From assembly GCA_949317995.1 (NCBI GenBank), contig OX439050.1:18120061-18184060 (forward strand): a stretch of 64,000 nt of DNA, in the 5' to 3' direction. Source of the stretch: Acholoe squamosa. Its lineage: Eukaryota > Annelida > Polychaeta > Phyllodocida > Polynoidae. The position numbers and the translations under genes were made by a program. Under the pieces are notes generated by a model. That model was not told the DNA's origin. It saw only the letters and a list, made by a program, of their open reading frames with translations, and ran no database searches. Numbering within the stretch: the first letter of the stretch is position 1; each line of letters opens with the position of its first letter. This document shows positions 23,241-34,420 of this stretch, one piece after another.

Positions 23241-24455
23241 CGGTGACCAGTGGAGCTCCAAGGGCAATGGCGAAGCCCAGGCGCCTACCACCGGCCACTG
23301 CGCTTCGCTTCTCTAGGTGAGGAGGGAAGGGTTCTCCGGAGTGCTCCTTCTCAAACCTCTTCCTCTCCCTGTGTAGCTGACCGCGGGCACTGGAGAGCTT
23401 CTTGGACCGCTCCCACCTCTCGAACGCTTCAGAGCCCGGCCCTTCTCTCTCAGCCTCCTCCTTAGCTGTGGCCCTCTTGGTCTTCGAACGATCAGCATCT
23501 TTCGATAACTTCTCGAAGTTCTCAGTCTCTGGCCCATGCTTCGGGTTGTCTTGGTGGGTCTGAGACAACTCCTTCGGGGTCTTCTTCTCTTTCCCGCGCC
23601 GTGGCCTTCCGACTGGCCGCCTTCCATCTCCCTGATCAGACATGATCAGTGATGCTGTGGGGAAAACAAAAGAGAATGAATTAAACAAACGCCCGCAAAC
23701 GCCCGTAATAAAAATACAATTCAAAGTGGCGACAGGGTTGTGCTAAATGGCCTGTCTGGTAACTACATATAACATGCATTTTCACCCCTGATACCACACC
23801 CCTACACTTTTTTTTTTCCTATGTCGAACCACCGAAAACAATAAAATTCTGGGTGTTTGCATTGACGAATGTCCAGAATTTTAACAAAAGGGTAGGGTTT
23901 CTTACTGTTAAGAAAGGAGGAGGAAGATAAAAGTTGGCATGAACTAAGCACTCAGGGGGGCCATAAGTTCTAAGCTAGGAAGGAAGAGGCAGGGGGAATG
24001 TACGAGAAGCACTTTACACTTTTTGACATTGGACAAACGCCCGCAAACGCCCATCATTTAAAGCCCACAATGACACCAAAACTCGCTCCAGGGAGAAAAA
24101 AAAGAGAAAAGGAACAAAATATGTGGAGATAAAAGGACAAGGGGGATTGCAATGTTGTATAAGACCAAAAACAACACAGGAAAACAGACAAACAAGTAAT
24201 AAAAGCCATTTCTGTGAAGAAAGGAATCTGTGTTTGGGCAAGATAGGAGAGGAAAAGGTGGAAGTATCACTCAGAAACAATTTTATATCCAGCACACAGC
24301 TTCTGACCGAGAAAGGACTTTGTTTTCTCACATAATGAGTACATTTATGCATCTCTGGTGCATTAGAATGGCTGTACGGAGGCATATTCTATAATTAAAA
24401 CAACAACCCAAAGATTCTGAGCATTCGCAAACACCCAGAATTATATTATGTCACA

Positions 24456-24735
24456 GTGAGTGAGTGAGTAATGGTTGTTTAACGCCAAGCCGACAGCTAA
24501 GGTCATATTCATGGCGGAAAAAGTACATTAGACATCACGTCACAAAGGAATACATGTGCCTGTGCCCGTGCATATGGACACCAGACACATGTAAGAAAGA
24601 GGGGACAGGAAAGAGGAGATTCAAGGAACGAATATGTGCCAGTGCCCGCGCATATGGACACCACCCACACTCAGAGAGGATAGAAAAGCAAGACATAGAC
24701 CCCTTTTAAAGATGGCCTGGGGCTGGGGAGGCCCG
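24456..24735 (-). mobile_element. SINE family B, copy 1
   Basis: A 12-bp duplication, TATTATGTCACA, lies at 24444-24455 and 24736-24747. The GTGAGTGAGTGAG end is on the left, so it reads on the minus strand with a TCAC-repeat tail next to TTTAACGCCA. It contains two copies of the CCCGYGCATATGGACACCA core, so part of it is duplicated. Length is 280 bp. Confidence 0.85.
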
Positions 24736-24914
24736 TATTATGTCACATTCTAGAACGTCGCAGAAATGTCGTTGTGGGCACGCAGGCACGTCACTATGCT
24801 TTTCAGAAGGGCTAAACTAAGTTATAATGAGAAAACAAACACTACTTTTACTGCCTGGTTGAACTATGGTCCATAAACAGTGTCCCTAACATCAAAAAAG
24901 AAGTGAGATCTTAC

Positions 24915-25060
24915 CTTGCTTGAAGAAAAACAATGAAATTCCAGGTAGTAATTGAAGTTCCTCTCCTGTTCTTGATGCAAGATGGCGGCCTCGTTATCCA
25001 GCCGCCGAGCTGCCAGGTACCAGCTCACATGGTACCGAACACTGGCTGTAGGGGGCACCT
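24915..25060 (-). promoter_or_regulatory. Promoter and 5' leader exon of the minus-strand pseudogene
   Basis: On the minus strand GCCGCCATCTTG (about 24990-24979) matches a YY1-type initiator site. A leader then ends at a splice donor, CAAG then GTAAGA, at 24915. The matching acceptor is at 23655, eleven bases before the ATG. The CAAACGCC cluster lies just upstream. Confidence 0.55.
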
Positions 25061-25300
25061 AGAATTCCCGCCCCTATTAAAATGACGGGCGTTTGTGGGC
25101 CGCAAACGCCTAGAAGACGAGTTCATATATTTGGATGAGAGAGGGGAAAATGTGTCAGAGTTGCTATGCAAGGGAGAGTTAGGGGAGAAAGGCAGAGATG
25201 AGAAGAGATACTGAAGAGGTAAGGGTGGTTTTAGGGGTAAATTTTGGCTATGGAAACTTTCAACACGGCAAACGCCCAGAATATTAATGACGTTTGCAAA

Positions 25301-26126
25301 ACTCTCCCAACTCAAGTAAAAGTGCTTAAAAGCAGCGATGGAGGTCTGTATTTCAGTTAATATTGGAGGAAACCTAGGGAAGTACTCCCCCAAAGAAGAA
25401 AATTGGAGGTATTTCTCTCAGAACGGAAGTAGGACCTCCTGGGGAGGTAAGGTAATACCTCCCTGACAGATGAGGTATGTCTGAGAAATGAGAGCCCACA
25501 TCCTAGGTATCGGAGGTAGAGGCCCATAACCGGTACAAGTAAGGACCAACACATAGTTCTTCAGGGGAAATAAAGAGAAAAAGACATGTGGCTGTCCGTT
25601 TCTGATTTATTGTGCCAATTTCATTGCCATTTCAGTGAAAAAAGATAAAAAAACACTTTGTCCCACACTTTGGACCTTATTTGAGGAGACTAATTACAGA
25701 AAAACAACCTGAAAGTAAACATTTTCCTTTAACCCTATATGTTTTGAGTCAGTCAGGGCTGAAAATTAAGATATTACACCCATTTTCTCAACCCCAGGCC
25801 AGTTTGAATGAAACAAGTACCCAAATGCCCGTCATTTAACTCAAAATGGGTGTGCGAAGGATATTGACCCATATATATATTACAGGTATACATTTTTTCT
25901 TTCCTTTATCTTTACGAGTAAGAAATGAGCAATGTGCATGGGCGATATTTGGGTTATTTGGCGAACATAATATGAATGAGTATTTGAGAGGGTATCTTTT
26001 CATGCATTTTGTACTGGCAGATATTACTTGAATTTATTTTAAAGGGAACTACTTTTATTTTTGGTGTATATCCCAATAATGCATTTATAGCGGCATTATA
26101 TGTATTATTTTGTGATATATTTTCAG
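25301..26126. other. Spacer between divergent pseudogenes
   Basis: A+T-rich sequence with no convincing gene. It could hold the first exon and promoter of the Myb/SANT gene, since the exon at 26127 starts in phase after a splice acceptor. Confidence 0.4.
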
Positions 26127-27474
26127 CCCAGAGCAAGGTCAACTCTTAACGAGCTTGGCAGGGGACCGGTTCCTAAAAAGAGGAAGGTATGTGCCAAAAT
26201 GAAAGCAGACCCTCCTAAAGAAAAGAAATTAAGGACCTACAAGGACCCGGAGGAATCCCCTATAAAGTTTGACGAGTTAGAAGTAGAAGGGGACAAAAAG
26301 GCAAGAAGTGCTAATTGGACCTACTTCGAGAAAATGAGGTTATTCATGGCTTCAAATGCTCGCAAAGATGTTCTAAGAAGTCCCTTCTCTATGGCTTCGG
26401 GGGGTACAAAAGCTTAGAAGGACGCTTGGAGCGAAGTAGCAGGTATATAAAAAGATATTTACGGAGTGGGAATTATTTATGAACAGGGTAGCTTGTCTAT
26501 TTAAGGTGGGTTGCTACATATTTCAGACCCCCCCATTGAAAAATAATCGCCACTCCCTTAGGCACTATATTTAGGTTTTTGTATATTGATTTATTTAGTA
26601 CATGTATGATAATTAAAAAATTATGAATTATTTACAAATTGTAATGTATTTCCCTTTTCTTTTGTATTTCATTTTGTTTGCTTATACATTTTTTTAAAAG
26701 AAAGCGTCAATGAAGTGGGGATTTCATCCAGGACCTGGGAGCAATGTAGAGACAAAGTGTCAAGGTTCTGCACTTTGACCAAAATAAAGGTGAATTTATA
26801 GTAATTTTTTCACCCAATATGCAAGTGTTTTTTTTTATTTTTGCCAATTTTTATTATTTTGTATAGGGAACCACAATATATATTAGAGAACAACTGAATA
26901 TACTTAAAGTAGAGTAGCCTGATATTTATTTCAATACCTCTATACTCCATTCTTTTTTTCTGATAGAAATTGTTCAGTAGTTACAAATCATGTAATTTCC
27001 TTTGTACCCCCAGAGGTTATTGGACAGGTCTACATATTTGACGACTCAGCGGTTTAATGGGCGACTATGATACATTTTACTGAAATTTGTTATTGATTTT
27101 TAATATTTTTTCAGTACCGCGAACTAGTTGCTGCTAAAAACAGAACTGGAAATGGGTTGATACCCCAGACTATGTACATGACGAGTCTCCAAGACATGGC
27201 ACTGGATTATCTTGGAGAAGAGTGTGTCCTTGGTAAGTTTTCCATTAGAATTGATCAAATTCTGGAATTCTTACTAAGTAGGAAACTATATCATCCCTAA
27301 GGGTGCCCATTTTCTCTTATTCTCTAAAAAGAAGTTATAATATAGTATATGGATTTCATTCTAATTAATATCGCATATTTCTTTCGCTATTTTAATTTCA
27401 TTTTTACTTTTTCTGCATGTGTTCCTGGGGTTGATGGAACCCCTGTGGTTGCCGAGGAAGAGGAACTACTGTAA
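26127..27474 (+). pseudogene. Myb/SANT-like DNA-binding protein, at least four exons, decayed
   Basis: Exons 26127-26442, 26701-26789 and 27115-27232 join in phase; a last block near 27421-27474 ends in TAA but lacks a clear AG acceptor. The first exon has a PKKRKV nuclear localisation signal and ANWTYFEKMRLFM, the second SSRTWEQCRDKVSRF and the third AAKNRTGNGLIPQ with LQDMALDYLGEE. These resemble the three helices of the Myb/SANT-like domain found in PIF/Harbinger accessory proteins and their host descendants. TAG at 26415 replaces what should be the Trp before KDAW. A Harbinger-type MITE lies in intron 1. The link to the transposase at 12647 is inference. Confidence 0.6.
26462..26557. mobile_element. 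MITE family H, 96-bp copy
   Basis: The ends are CGGAGTGGGAATTATTTATG and inverted ATAATCGCCACTCCC, with target TTA at 26459-26461 and 26558-26560. It lies in an intron of the Myb/SANT pseudogene. Confidence 0.75.
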
Positions 27475-28465
27475 GATGATTGTGTTACGGGGCCATGGAA
27501 CCCCAACAGAATGAACAAACCAAACTATGCAAAGTTTTTGCACAACTGATTCATCGTAAATGTTCTACTAAGAACACATCTATTAAAAGTTATGTTAAAA
27601 AAAAAGGATTTTGTGCAATAAAATCACATTTTCTATTCAGACTTAAATTTTGTCGATTCAATTGATATCAACTTTCATGGCTTTTTAAATAGATTGTCCA
27701 TATATTAATATAATAAGTCAATATCTGTGTGGAGTAGTTCTCATCAACAATACACTTAAAAAATCATTTCTGTAGTTCAGTTTAGAGGACATTGGTTTTG
27801 TACCATATCTTTACAGGTACTCTTATTACCAAAGTACAAAAAATTACGAATAAGAGATGACACCTTGTGGTATGTGGGAGAATTATTTACAGAACATGTT
27901 AACTGTAACTTTACCCCCCCCCCCACCGACTGGTTATTGGCTTAGTAAAAGGTCACATTTATTCTTTCCCAATTGTAATATATTATATATACGGAGATGC
28001 CACTTGCTGATAATTTTCTCCATATTTTGGCAGTGATTAATTTTTAATACAGAAAGGTATTTTCCCACCTTTTTAGAAAATTTCCAAAGCTTGATTTTTA
28101 AAAGTAAAAACAAGATCATCTTTCTATTTTTTTAATTGGACTTATGTACCACAAAGTTGTGGTTTTTAGCAAGTTACCTCTCTCTATACTTAAAATAGAT
28201 GATTTGTATACAAGTAGGAATGTGATTTTTCCTAAATATCACTGTCAAAATTACTCTGAATTTTTTTTATAAAAGATATGATGTAGTAGTTCCCCAAAGT
28301 ATTTGTTTATATATTTTGGCAATATTCTCTATATAAAGCCATGTTAATACCATTACTCCTTATTAGGTTTTGTATATTATTTCCAATACAAATTGAGGTC
28401 AAAGAAAGAAAGTAACATTCATATATACTTTTATTCATTATATCATGAGAGAACTAATTTTCTAG
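27475..28465. other. A+T-rich spacer
   Basis: No gene or element is recognised. A C11 run lies near 27915. Confidence 0.5.
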
Positions 28466-30430
28466 AAATGAGCGTTGATGAAGGCATTCCTTGCTGCTGG
28501 ATCATTGTCTGGAATGTTAGGGTTGGGCATATTTGCAGCAGGAGAGTTTTGAAGCAAGCACAACACATCACAGCAGTCATCATGGGTGAAGGGAAAATAG
28601 TAATCACCCTTACTCTTCAGTTATACACAAAAGCTGTGAAGTTACAAATGCACAAAAAACCTGAGCTTGATAACATTGTGTTTAGTATCAGCGAGATGCA
28701 TGCAGTAATGGCGACACTAAGGGAGTGTTCATTATTTATGGCAGGGGGAGGGGGTGAGCATTTCGAGGGACATTTGTGAGGGGGAGGCACTTTATTTTAG
28801 GGTATTTCTGTGGGGGAGGCACTTCATTTTTGGAAATTCATGTAGGGGGGCACTTCATTTTAGGACATTCGTGCCAGAGGATATTTTATTCTAGGGCACT
28901 GGTATTTGTCATATGCCAGATTTTTTTTCCTATTTTCGAGCAAAATCTGCTTCTAAATCATTTTCTCCCAAAGTCTCCCCCGGCTTATGACCAAGTTTTA
29001 TTGCTATAAATTATAGAGTTTTTCTAAACCTCTTGAAATTTCAACCCAAAATCAGCTGATGATATTTTCCCAAACTCTAGTCCTGGCTTATGACTGAGGT
29101 CGGCTTATAAACAGGGTTTCCTAGTCTAAAAGAGGGTGTGTGCACTTATTAGGGTATGAGCGCTAATTACATTGAAAGCGGTGTATAGACTTTATTCGGC
29201 AATCGGAACCTTATCAGGCATCAGGTGCAATTTATAGCATTCTCCCAAATTCAGAATATCTACTGTAAACGTAGATATTTTCATGTGTATGAATTTTCGT
29301 GGAAAAGGTAAAAAAGACATTTTCGTGTGTACCTAAATTTGCAGATTTTTAATTCAAAAGTGTGAGTAGGCAAACAGAAACAATCATCCATATACCCCCA
29401 CATGGATGTCCCTTTCCCCTTAGCTGCTCAAAAATATGTATTGTCAGGATACAGAGGGCTAAGGGAGTGATCATTTTTAAGAATTTTTTCGACCCCTTGA
29501 CCAGGGGGTCAAAAGAATTTACCTGTTTTCAGCGAGAAAACCCACATGTTACTATACAGACTTAGCGGGTTTAATTATTAGCCAATGATATGATCCCAAC
29601 TGTTCACTGCAGTCCTCTCGGGGGTCAACTGGTACCCATCTGGTAGGTCTTATCTGTAGCACTCACTGGTAACAAGCTCCAGCAATGGCCATGCCCATGG
29701 GATAACCTGCTACATTGGAATAGGTTAAAAGGGCGCTTTCGCACACGCTTTTTGGCTCTTCAGGTGTGGGTCAAAAAAATTTTGACCCCTTGAGCGGGGG
29801 GGGGCAGAATTTTTTTAGTACGTCCGGTGAAATAGAATATAGGGGGACTTACAATGGCATCCATTGGGGCAACTATCAATGTTTGTAAGTGGTACCACCA
29901 TTGGTAGTGATTGTGTCTACAGGAGTTTTCACACCTTCTACTACACCAGCTTGCAGCAACATAAAGGGACGCACACATAGTAAGGTGCTAAATGCCTTCA
30001 GGTAGCTAGTGTTGTTGTTCAAAGGAAAATCCCTTAGGACAGGAAAGTGCCATTTCATGTGCTATTAAAGGGGAAGAGTGATTTTAGGATATTTCTACTG
30101 AGGGAATCAATTTTAGTGTATTATAGTGAGCAGTATTGAGTGGGGGGGGGCAGCGCTTTATTTTGGGGTATTCAAAATGGGGGGGGGCACTGTATTTTGG
30201 GGTATTCACATAGGGGGGGCAATTCATTTTTGGGTATTTCTGTGGGGGAGGCGGTTCATTTTGGGATATTCACATGGGGGGGACGCTTCATTTTCAGGTA
30301 TTTGCCAAACGAGATTCTCACCCCCCCCTGCCATAAATAATGAACGCTCCCTAAGGGCACTTGGTAGCTCCATAGAGGGCAGTAGTCTGGATGATGCTTG
30401 GGTGAAAGCAGGTCTATATAGTCGCACAAC
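28466..30430 (+). pseudogene. Fragment of an uncharacterised invertebrate protein family, split by a MITE
   Basis: A coding block starts after an acceptor at 28464-28465 and runs to the MITE at 28721. Residues TLQLYTKAVKLQMHKKPEL and ISEMHAVMATLR recall, from memory, the FDQALYxKA and RLGGFH motifs of a family common in unnamed cnidarian and mollusc proteins. Removing the MITE with one TAA, the frame continues from 30355 as ALGSSIEGSSLDDAWVKAG, the next conserved stretch in that family. It stops being recognisable at about 30430, where LINE copy B begins. No function is known to me; such genes often travel with transposons. Confidence 0.5.
28721..30351. mobile_element. MITE family H variant, 1.6 kb
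   Basis: The ends are GGGAGTGTTCATTATTTATG and inverted CATAAATAATGAACGCTCCC, with target TAA at 28718-28720 and 30352-30354. Both ends carry tandem units of about 30-36 bp resembling GGGGGGCACTTCATTTTGGG (28745-28890 and 30140-30300). A further family left end, GGGAGTGATCATTTTTAAG, lies at 29464, so another copy may be nested. No transposase is encoded. Confidence 0.8.
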
Positions 30431-33400
30431 TGAAATCCGGATGGCTCGGATTACAGCATTTTTTTTATATAGGTCACGTATGGCTTCTAGACATGGGTGG
30501 GAGTCTGAAAAGATGACAAATTTCTTCATCATCGAGACCTTGATCCATTTCAATGCCTGCAATAAAGCGTTTCCTTCTGCAGTGAAGATACTACTTTGTT
30601 TGTGGAGTGCCTTCTTCAGGTTACCAAAAGGTGTGTGGACAGTGAATCCAACACGGCTGCCATCTTTGGAACCATCAGTGAAAATGGCTTTGTGGTCATT
30701 GTACCTTCCCCTGAGTGCCCTGTATTCTTTCTCAAATACATGATCAGGGGTTTCGCTTTTCTTATTCTTGTCAAGGTCAAGGTTCACATTTGGTGTCTCT
30801 TGCTCCCATGGAGGGGTCTTAGGGGGTTCCTCTGTCAGAATCCGTTTCATCGGAATCCTAGCCTCTTGGATCAGTGCTTTAGCTTTCACAGCCATCGGTT
30901 TGATGGCATTTGGTTTTCCTCTGTAAACATTGTTTATGTTGTTGAAAATCAACTTGTGAGCTGGATTTGATGGATCAGCTTGCACACGTATTGTATACTG
31001 TAGTGTGAGCTTCTCCCGGCGCAAGTCCAACGGTGGAATACCTGCCTCCACATGGAGGCTAGATGCCGGTGTTGTCCTAAATGCACCAAGACATAGTCGG
31101 AGTCCCTGATTTTGGATGGGTTTCAAACCATCCAAATAGGACTTTGGGGCAGAGGCATAGACCATCGACCCATAGTCCAGACGTGACTGAATGTACATCT
31201 TGTACATGGTCAGTAGAGTCTCTTTGTCACATCCCCAATCTGGATGACTGAGGACCTTTAACAGGTTCATTGCTTTTTGGCATTTCCTTCTCAGGTATTC
31301 CACATGCGGCTTGAAGGACAGGATCCTGTCAAACACCAATCCGAGGAATTTTATTTCTTTCTCGACCGTGAGGCGTTGCTCATAAAGAGTCAGGTGTGGT
31401 TCTTGCTTACATCCCCGTCTCCGACAGAAATGTACTGCACAGGTTGTGTAGCTCCATTCCTCCAGTCTAGTCAGTGTCTGCTGGAGGCGGCGTTCTATTG
31501 TGGGCATGTGCCTTCCTTTGAAGCAGATGACAACATCATCTACGTAGAGGCAGCACTGTACATTATCGTGTAGTTGTTTGGTGATACTGTTGATCTTAAT
31601 GCAGAACAAGGTTACAGAAAGGATGCAGCCTTGGGGCACACCCATTTCCTGATCCACTTTCTCTGACAAAACCGATCCTAGGCGAACATTGAAAGTCCTG
31701 TTCGACAGGAAGTTCTGAATGAACCCTGTTAACCTGCCCTTTAGTCCCATGTCATGGATATCTTGCAATATTCCATGCCTCCATGTGGTATCGTAGGCTT
31801 TCTCAAGGTCAAAGAAGACCCCAACAACATGTTCGTTGTTTGCGAACCCTTCTCAGACCCAGCTCTCCAGGCTCACCAGGTGGTCTTTAGTGCTGCGTCC
31901 TCAGCGGAATCCTGATTGGTGAACTGTTAGCTTCCCCGTGGATTCAAGGAAGTAGACAAGCCTGTTATTCACCAACCTTTCCATGGTCTTTGCCAGACAA
32001 CTAGTCATGGCTATAGGTCGATAGCTTGAGGCCAGAGTTGGGTTTTTCCCTGGTTTGGGAATTGCAACTACTATGGCCTCTGACCATGATGGTGGAAAGT
32101 GACCCAGATGTCATTGAACACGTCTAGAAGAAGCTCCATGGTTTTCTCAGGTAAATGTTTGAGCATCTGGTAGTGGATGTCGTCTGGTCCAGGACAAGAA
32201 TCTTTAGCCTGGCCCAGAGCATATTTCAACTCCTCCATGGTGAAAGGCTTGTTGTAGCTTTCCTTATTGTTTGAGGTGAAGTTGAATTTCTTCCTCTCAG
32301 GTCTGGTTTTATGCTCAAGGAATTTCACTGACCAATTGGTGTTCGAAGACACCTGACTGAAATGTTCTGCCAGGGTGTCTGAGATCTCTTTGCTCGACTC
32401 AACTTTCTGTGCTCCTTTTTGCAGATGGTGCACAGTTGGAGGAGGATTTCCATTGAGCTTCCTTACTTCTTGGAACACCTTACGCAGGGGAGTGGATTTT
32501 GCTAGCAAACCCACATACCTACGGAAGGATTCCCGTTTCTCTTTCTTGAATGTTTGTCTGGCGTTAGCCCTTGCATTCAAGTATTTATGCAAGTTTTCTG
32601 TTGTGATGGTATTGTTCAACTTGCGATATGACTTCCTTCGTTCTCTCCTTGCCTCATAGCATTGCTCATTCAACCAAGGGCATTTTTGTCTCTTTTTGGT
32701 GATGGAGGATTTACCAATGCACATGGCACTCACTTCCCTGAGGGTGTGTGCAAAGTACTCAGCAGGATGGTCCTCCTTTTCCTTGATGAGTGGCCATGAT
32801 CGAAAAGATTGCCTGCAATTCTCTTGGTAGTCCTCCCAGTCTGCTTTCGAGATATTCCATCTAGGTGGAGGGACAGTGTCAGAGTTCTTCTTCTGAGTCT
32901 GAATGATGATAGGAAAGTGATCACTTCCACAGAGGTCATGATGCACTCTCCAGTCAAAATCAGCAAAGACAGAAGAGTCACTCATGGTCAAATCAATGGA
33001 GGAGAATGTACCTGATGCTGGATGATGGTATGTTGCTTCCTTCTTGTTGAAGAGGCACAGAGACTTCCGGTCAAAGATTCTCTCCACCATTCTCCCCTTG
33101 CTATCTGTTCTGCTGTCTCCCCAGACTGCACTGTGGGCATTAAAATTGCCCATCAGGATGAATGGGGGTGACAACTGGTTGATGACTGCTGTCAAATCAG
33201 TTTGTGACACTCTCTCATCAGGTGGTAGATAGAGGGAGCAAAGTGTCACTGGTGTGTTGATTGTCACACGAGCTGCAACAGCAAGGGGCTAGAAAGAGTG
33301 CTACACCTCCCTTAGGGTTTTCACCCCCAGGGATGTTGATGTACCCTTTATAGCTTTTTAGTGTGATTTTTTCCGGTTTCAATGATTTGATTTCTTGCAG

Positions 33401-34420
33401 GGCGAGTACCATTGGGTTGAAGTGTTTGCATAACCATTGCAGGGACTCCAGACTGGCACTAAAGCCTTTGCAGTTCCATTGAATGATGTTATATTTAAGA
33501 TCCATTTTCATCTAGAAGTTCATACCTGTTTGAGGTATGTACTGTCTTCTTCTTTGTTAATGTCACCATCTGACTTTTTCTTCTGTTACCCGACCTAGTG
33601 TGCAGAGGGCTAGGTTCCGGGCTTTTCCCATTCTTGTGGTTTCTTGTTTTGAAGTCTCTGTTTATCTTTACAGCCTCCTTCCTCTCAGGGCTGGAGATGG
33701 CCTCTGCATAGGAGGAATTTGGTGAAGGTGACCTTGCAGAGGAGCTGAATTCGTTCTCTTTCACTGGTGTTGTTTTGGTTAGGATCTTTCCAGGTGAAGA
33801 AGAGATTTCATTTGTACCCATTACAGGGTAGTCTTCCTCCTCATTTACCTTGTCTTTGTTCTTTCTTTCTTCCTCTTCCCTCTTTTGCTCCCTTCGATGA
33901 TTGCTCTTGGCAGCTTCAATCGAGGATTTCCCCTTCGGAGCTCTTTTGCTTCCTTTCCCTTTCCTCTCTCTCCAAGATGGAACTGGGATACGGGAGGGGG
34001 AAGGATGCGATTTCTTATTAATGGTGGGGCGGGGATAGAGGATTTTCTCCCCCTCATTTTCGTTGCCTGTTTTGCAGGCAACTGCTTTCGTCTCCTTTGA
34101 TGCCACTACCTTAGCATAGGTCTTCTTACCTGATGCTGCTTTCATGATTTTCCGAGCTTCAAGAATAGGGACCTTATACATAGCGCTATATCTTTGAATG
34201 TCTTGCTCTTCCTTATATTTTGGGAATTTGCGTGAGAAGGCTGGATGGTCACCTCCACAGTTCACACAAGATGCTTTCTCAGGACATTGATGGTTTTGAC
34301 CTTTTTCTTAACTGCATTTGCCACAGATAGTCTTGCCTCTGCAAGACTTACCTGAATGCCCATACCTGTGGCAGCTGTAACACCTAAGGGGAGATGGTAT
34401 ATAGGTGTCCACCTTGACTA
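30431..34420 (-). mobile_element. I-group LINE, copy B (ORF1 part plus ORF2; 3' end missing)
   Basis: ORF1 (about 34420-33495) has zinc knuckles CYSCHRYGHSGKSC and CVNCGGDHPAFSRK followed by a basic, Ser/Pro-rich tail, typical of RNA-binding ORF1 proteins of this group. ORF2 starts at 33511 (YNIIQWNCKGFSASL), with endonuclease MGNFNAHSAVWGD and GSDHFPI, then the same reverse transcriptase and RNase H as copy A. Shifts near 33265 and 32100, a TAG in ORF1 near 34308 and a TGA near 31854 break it. It ends at 30431 inside RNase H, next to CCGGATGGCTCGG, lacking the 3' part present in copy A. A LINE should keep its 3' end, so a deletion or recombination joined it to the fragment on its left. Confidence 0.9.

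Larger units (their letters stand above)
16046..23654 (-). pseudogene. Long multi-exon gene of an uncharacterised family with transposase-like core, decayed
   Basis: The start is ATG at 23641-23643 (MSDQGDGRRPVGRPRRGKEK), just after a splice acceptor at 23655. Residues RRPVGRPRRGK resemble an AT-hook. A basic, charged region and then VPAVPIDA repeats follow until a LINE interrupts (19761-23065); the frame resumes at 19760 and ends at a donor at 19616. Phase-matched exons follow at about 19438-19290, 19125-18942 and 18802-18695, and coding-like blocks at 18030-17880 and 17690-17340 (coiled coil, ECSHIHERRICKMRTFYEKK). The last block, 17290-16046, has ECCLCKIH, MDFAQNWLVGFGEGGEIQ, SDDRKHDAG, a TDSLSSQYRN-like stretch and NYFETNHSKGPCEE. 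From memory, this order of motifs occurs in many unnamed invertebrate proteins and resembles a DDE-type nuclease fold. Four in-frame stops (16800, 16625, 16455 and 16158 areas) and a shift near 17022 break it. Confidence 0.65.
23686..25300. repeat. Scattered CAAACGCCCG motifs
   Basis: GCAAACGCC-like words, often paired, occur at 23686-23706, 24033-24052, 24427-24437 (variant), 25085-25110 (both orientations) and 25266-25298 (both orientations). Two more lie near 18455-18472 and 18511-18526 in an intron of the same pseudogene. They may be binding sites for the protein of this element; no function is shown. Confidence 0.6.

Noticed and set aside
23040-23246. Plus-strand frame of EQQVQHRS repeats, and the thought of a CRISPR-like array
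   Set aside because: It is the antisense reading of the VPAVPIDA coding repeats; units are contiguous, with no spacers.
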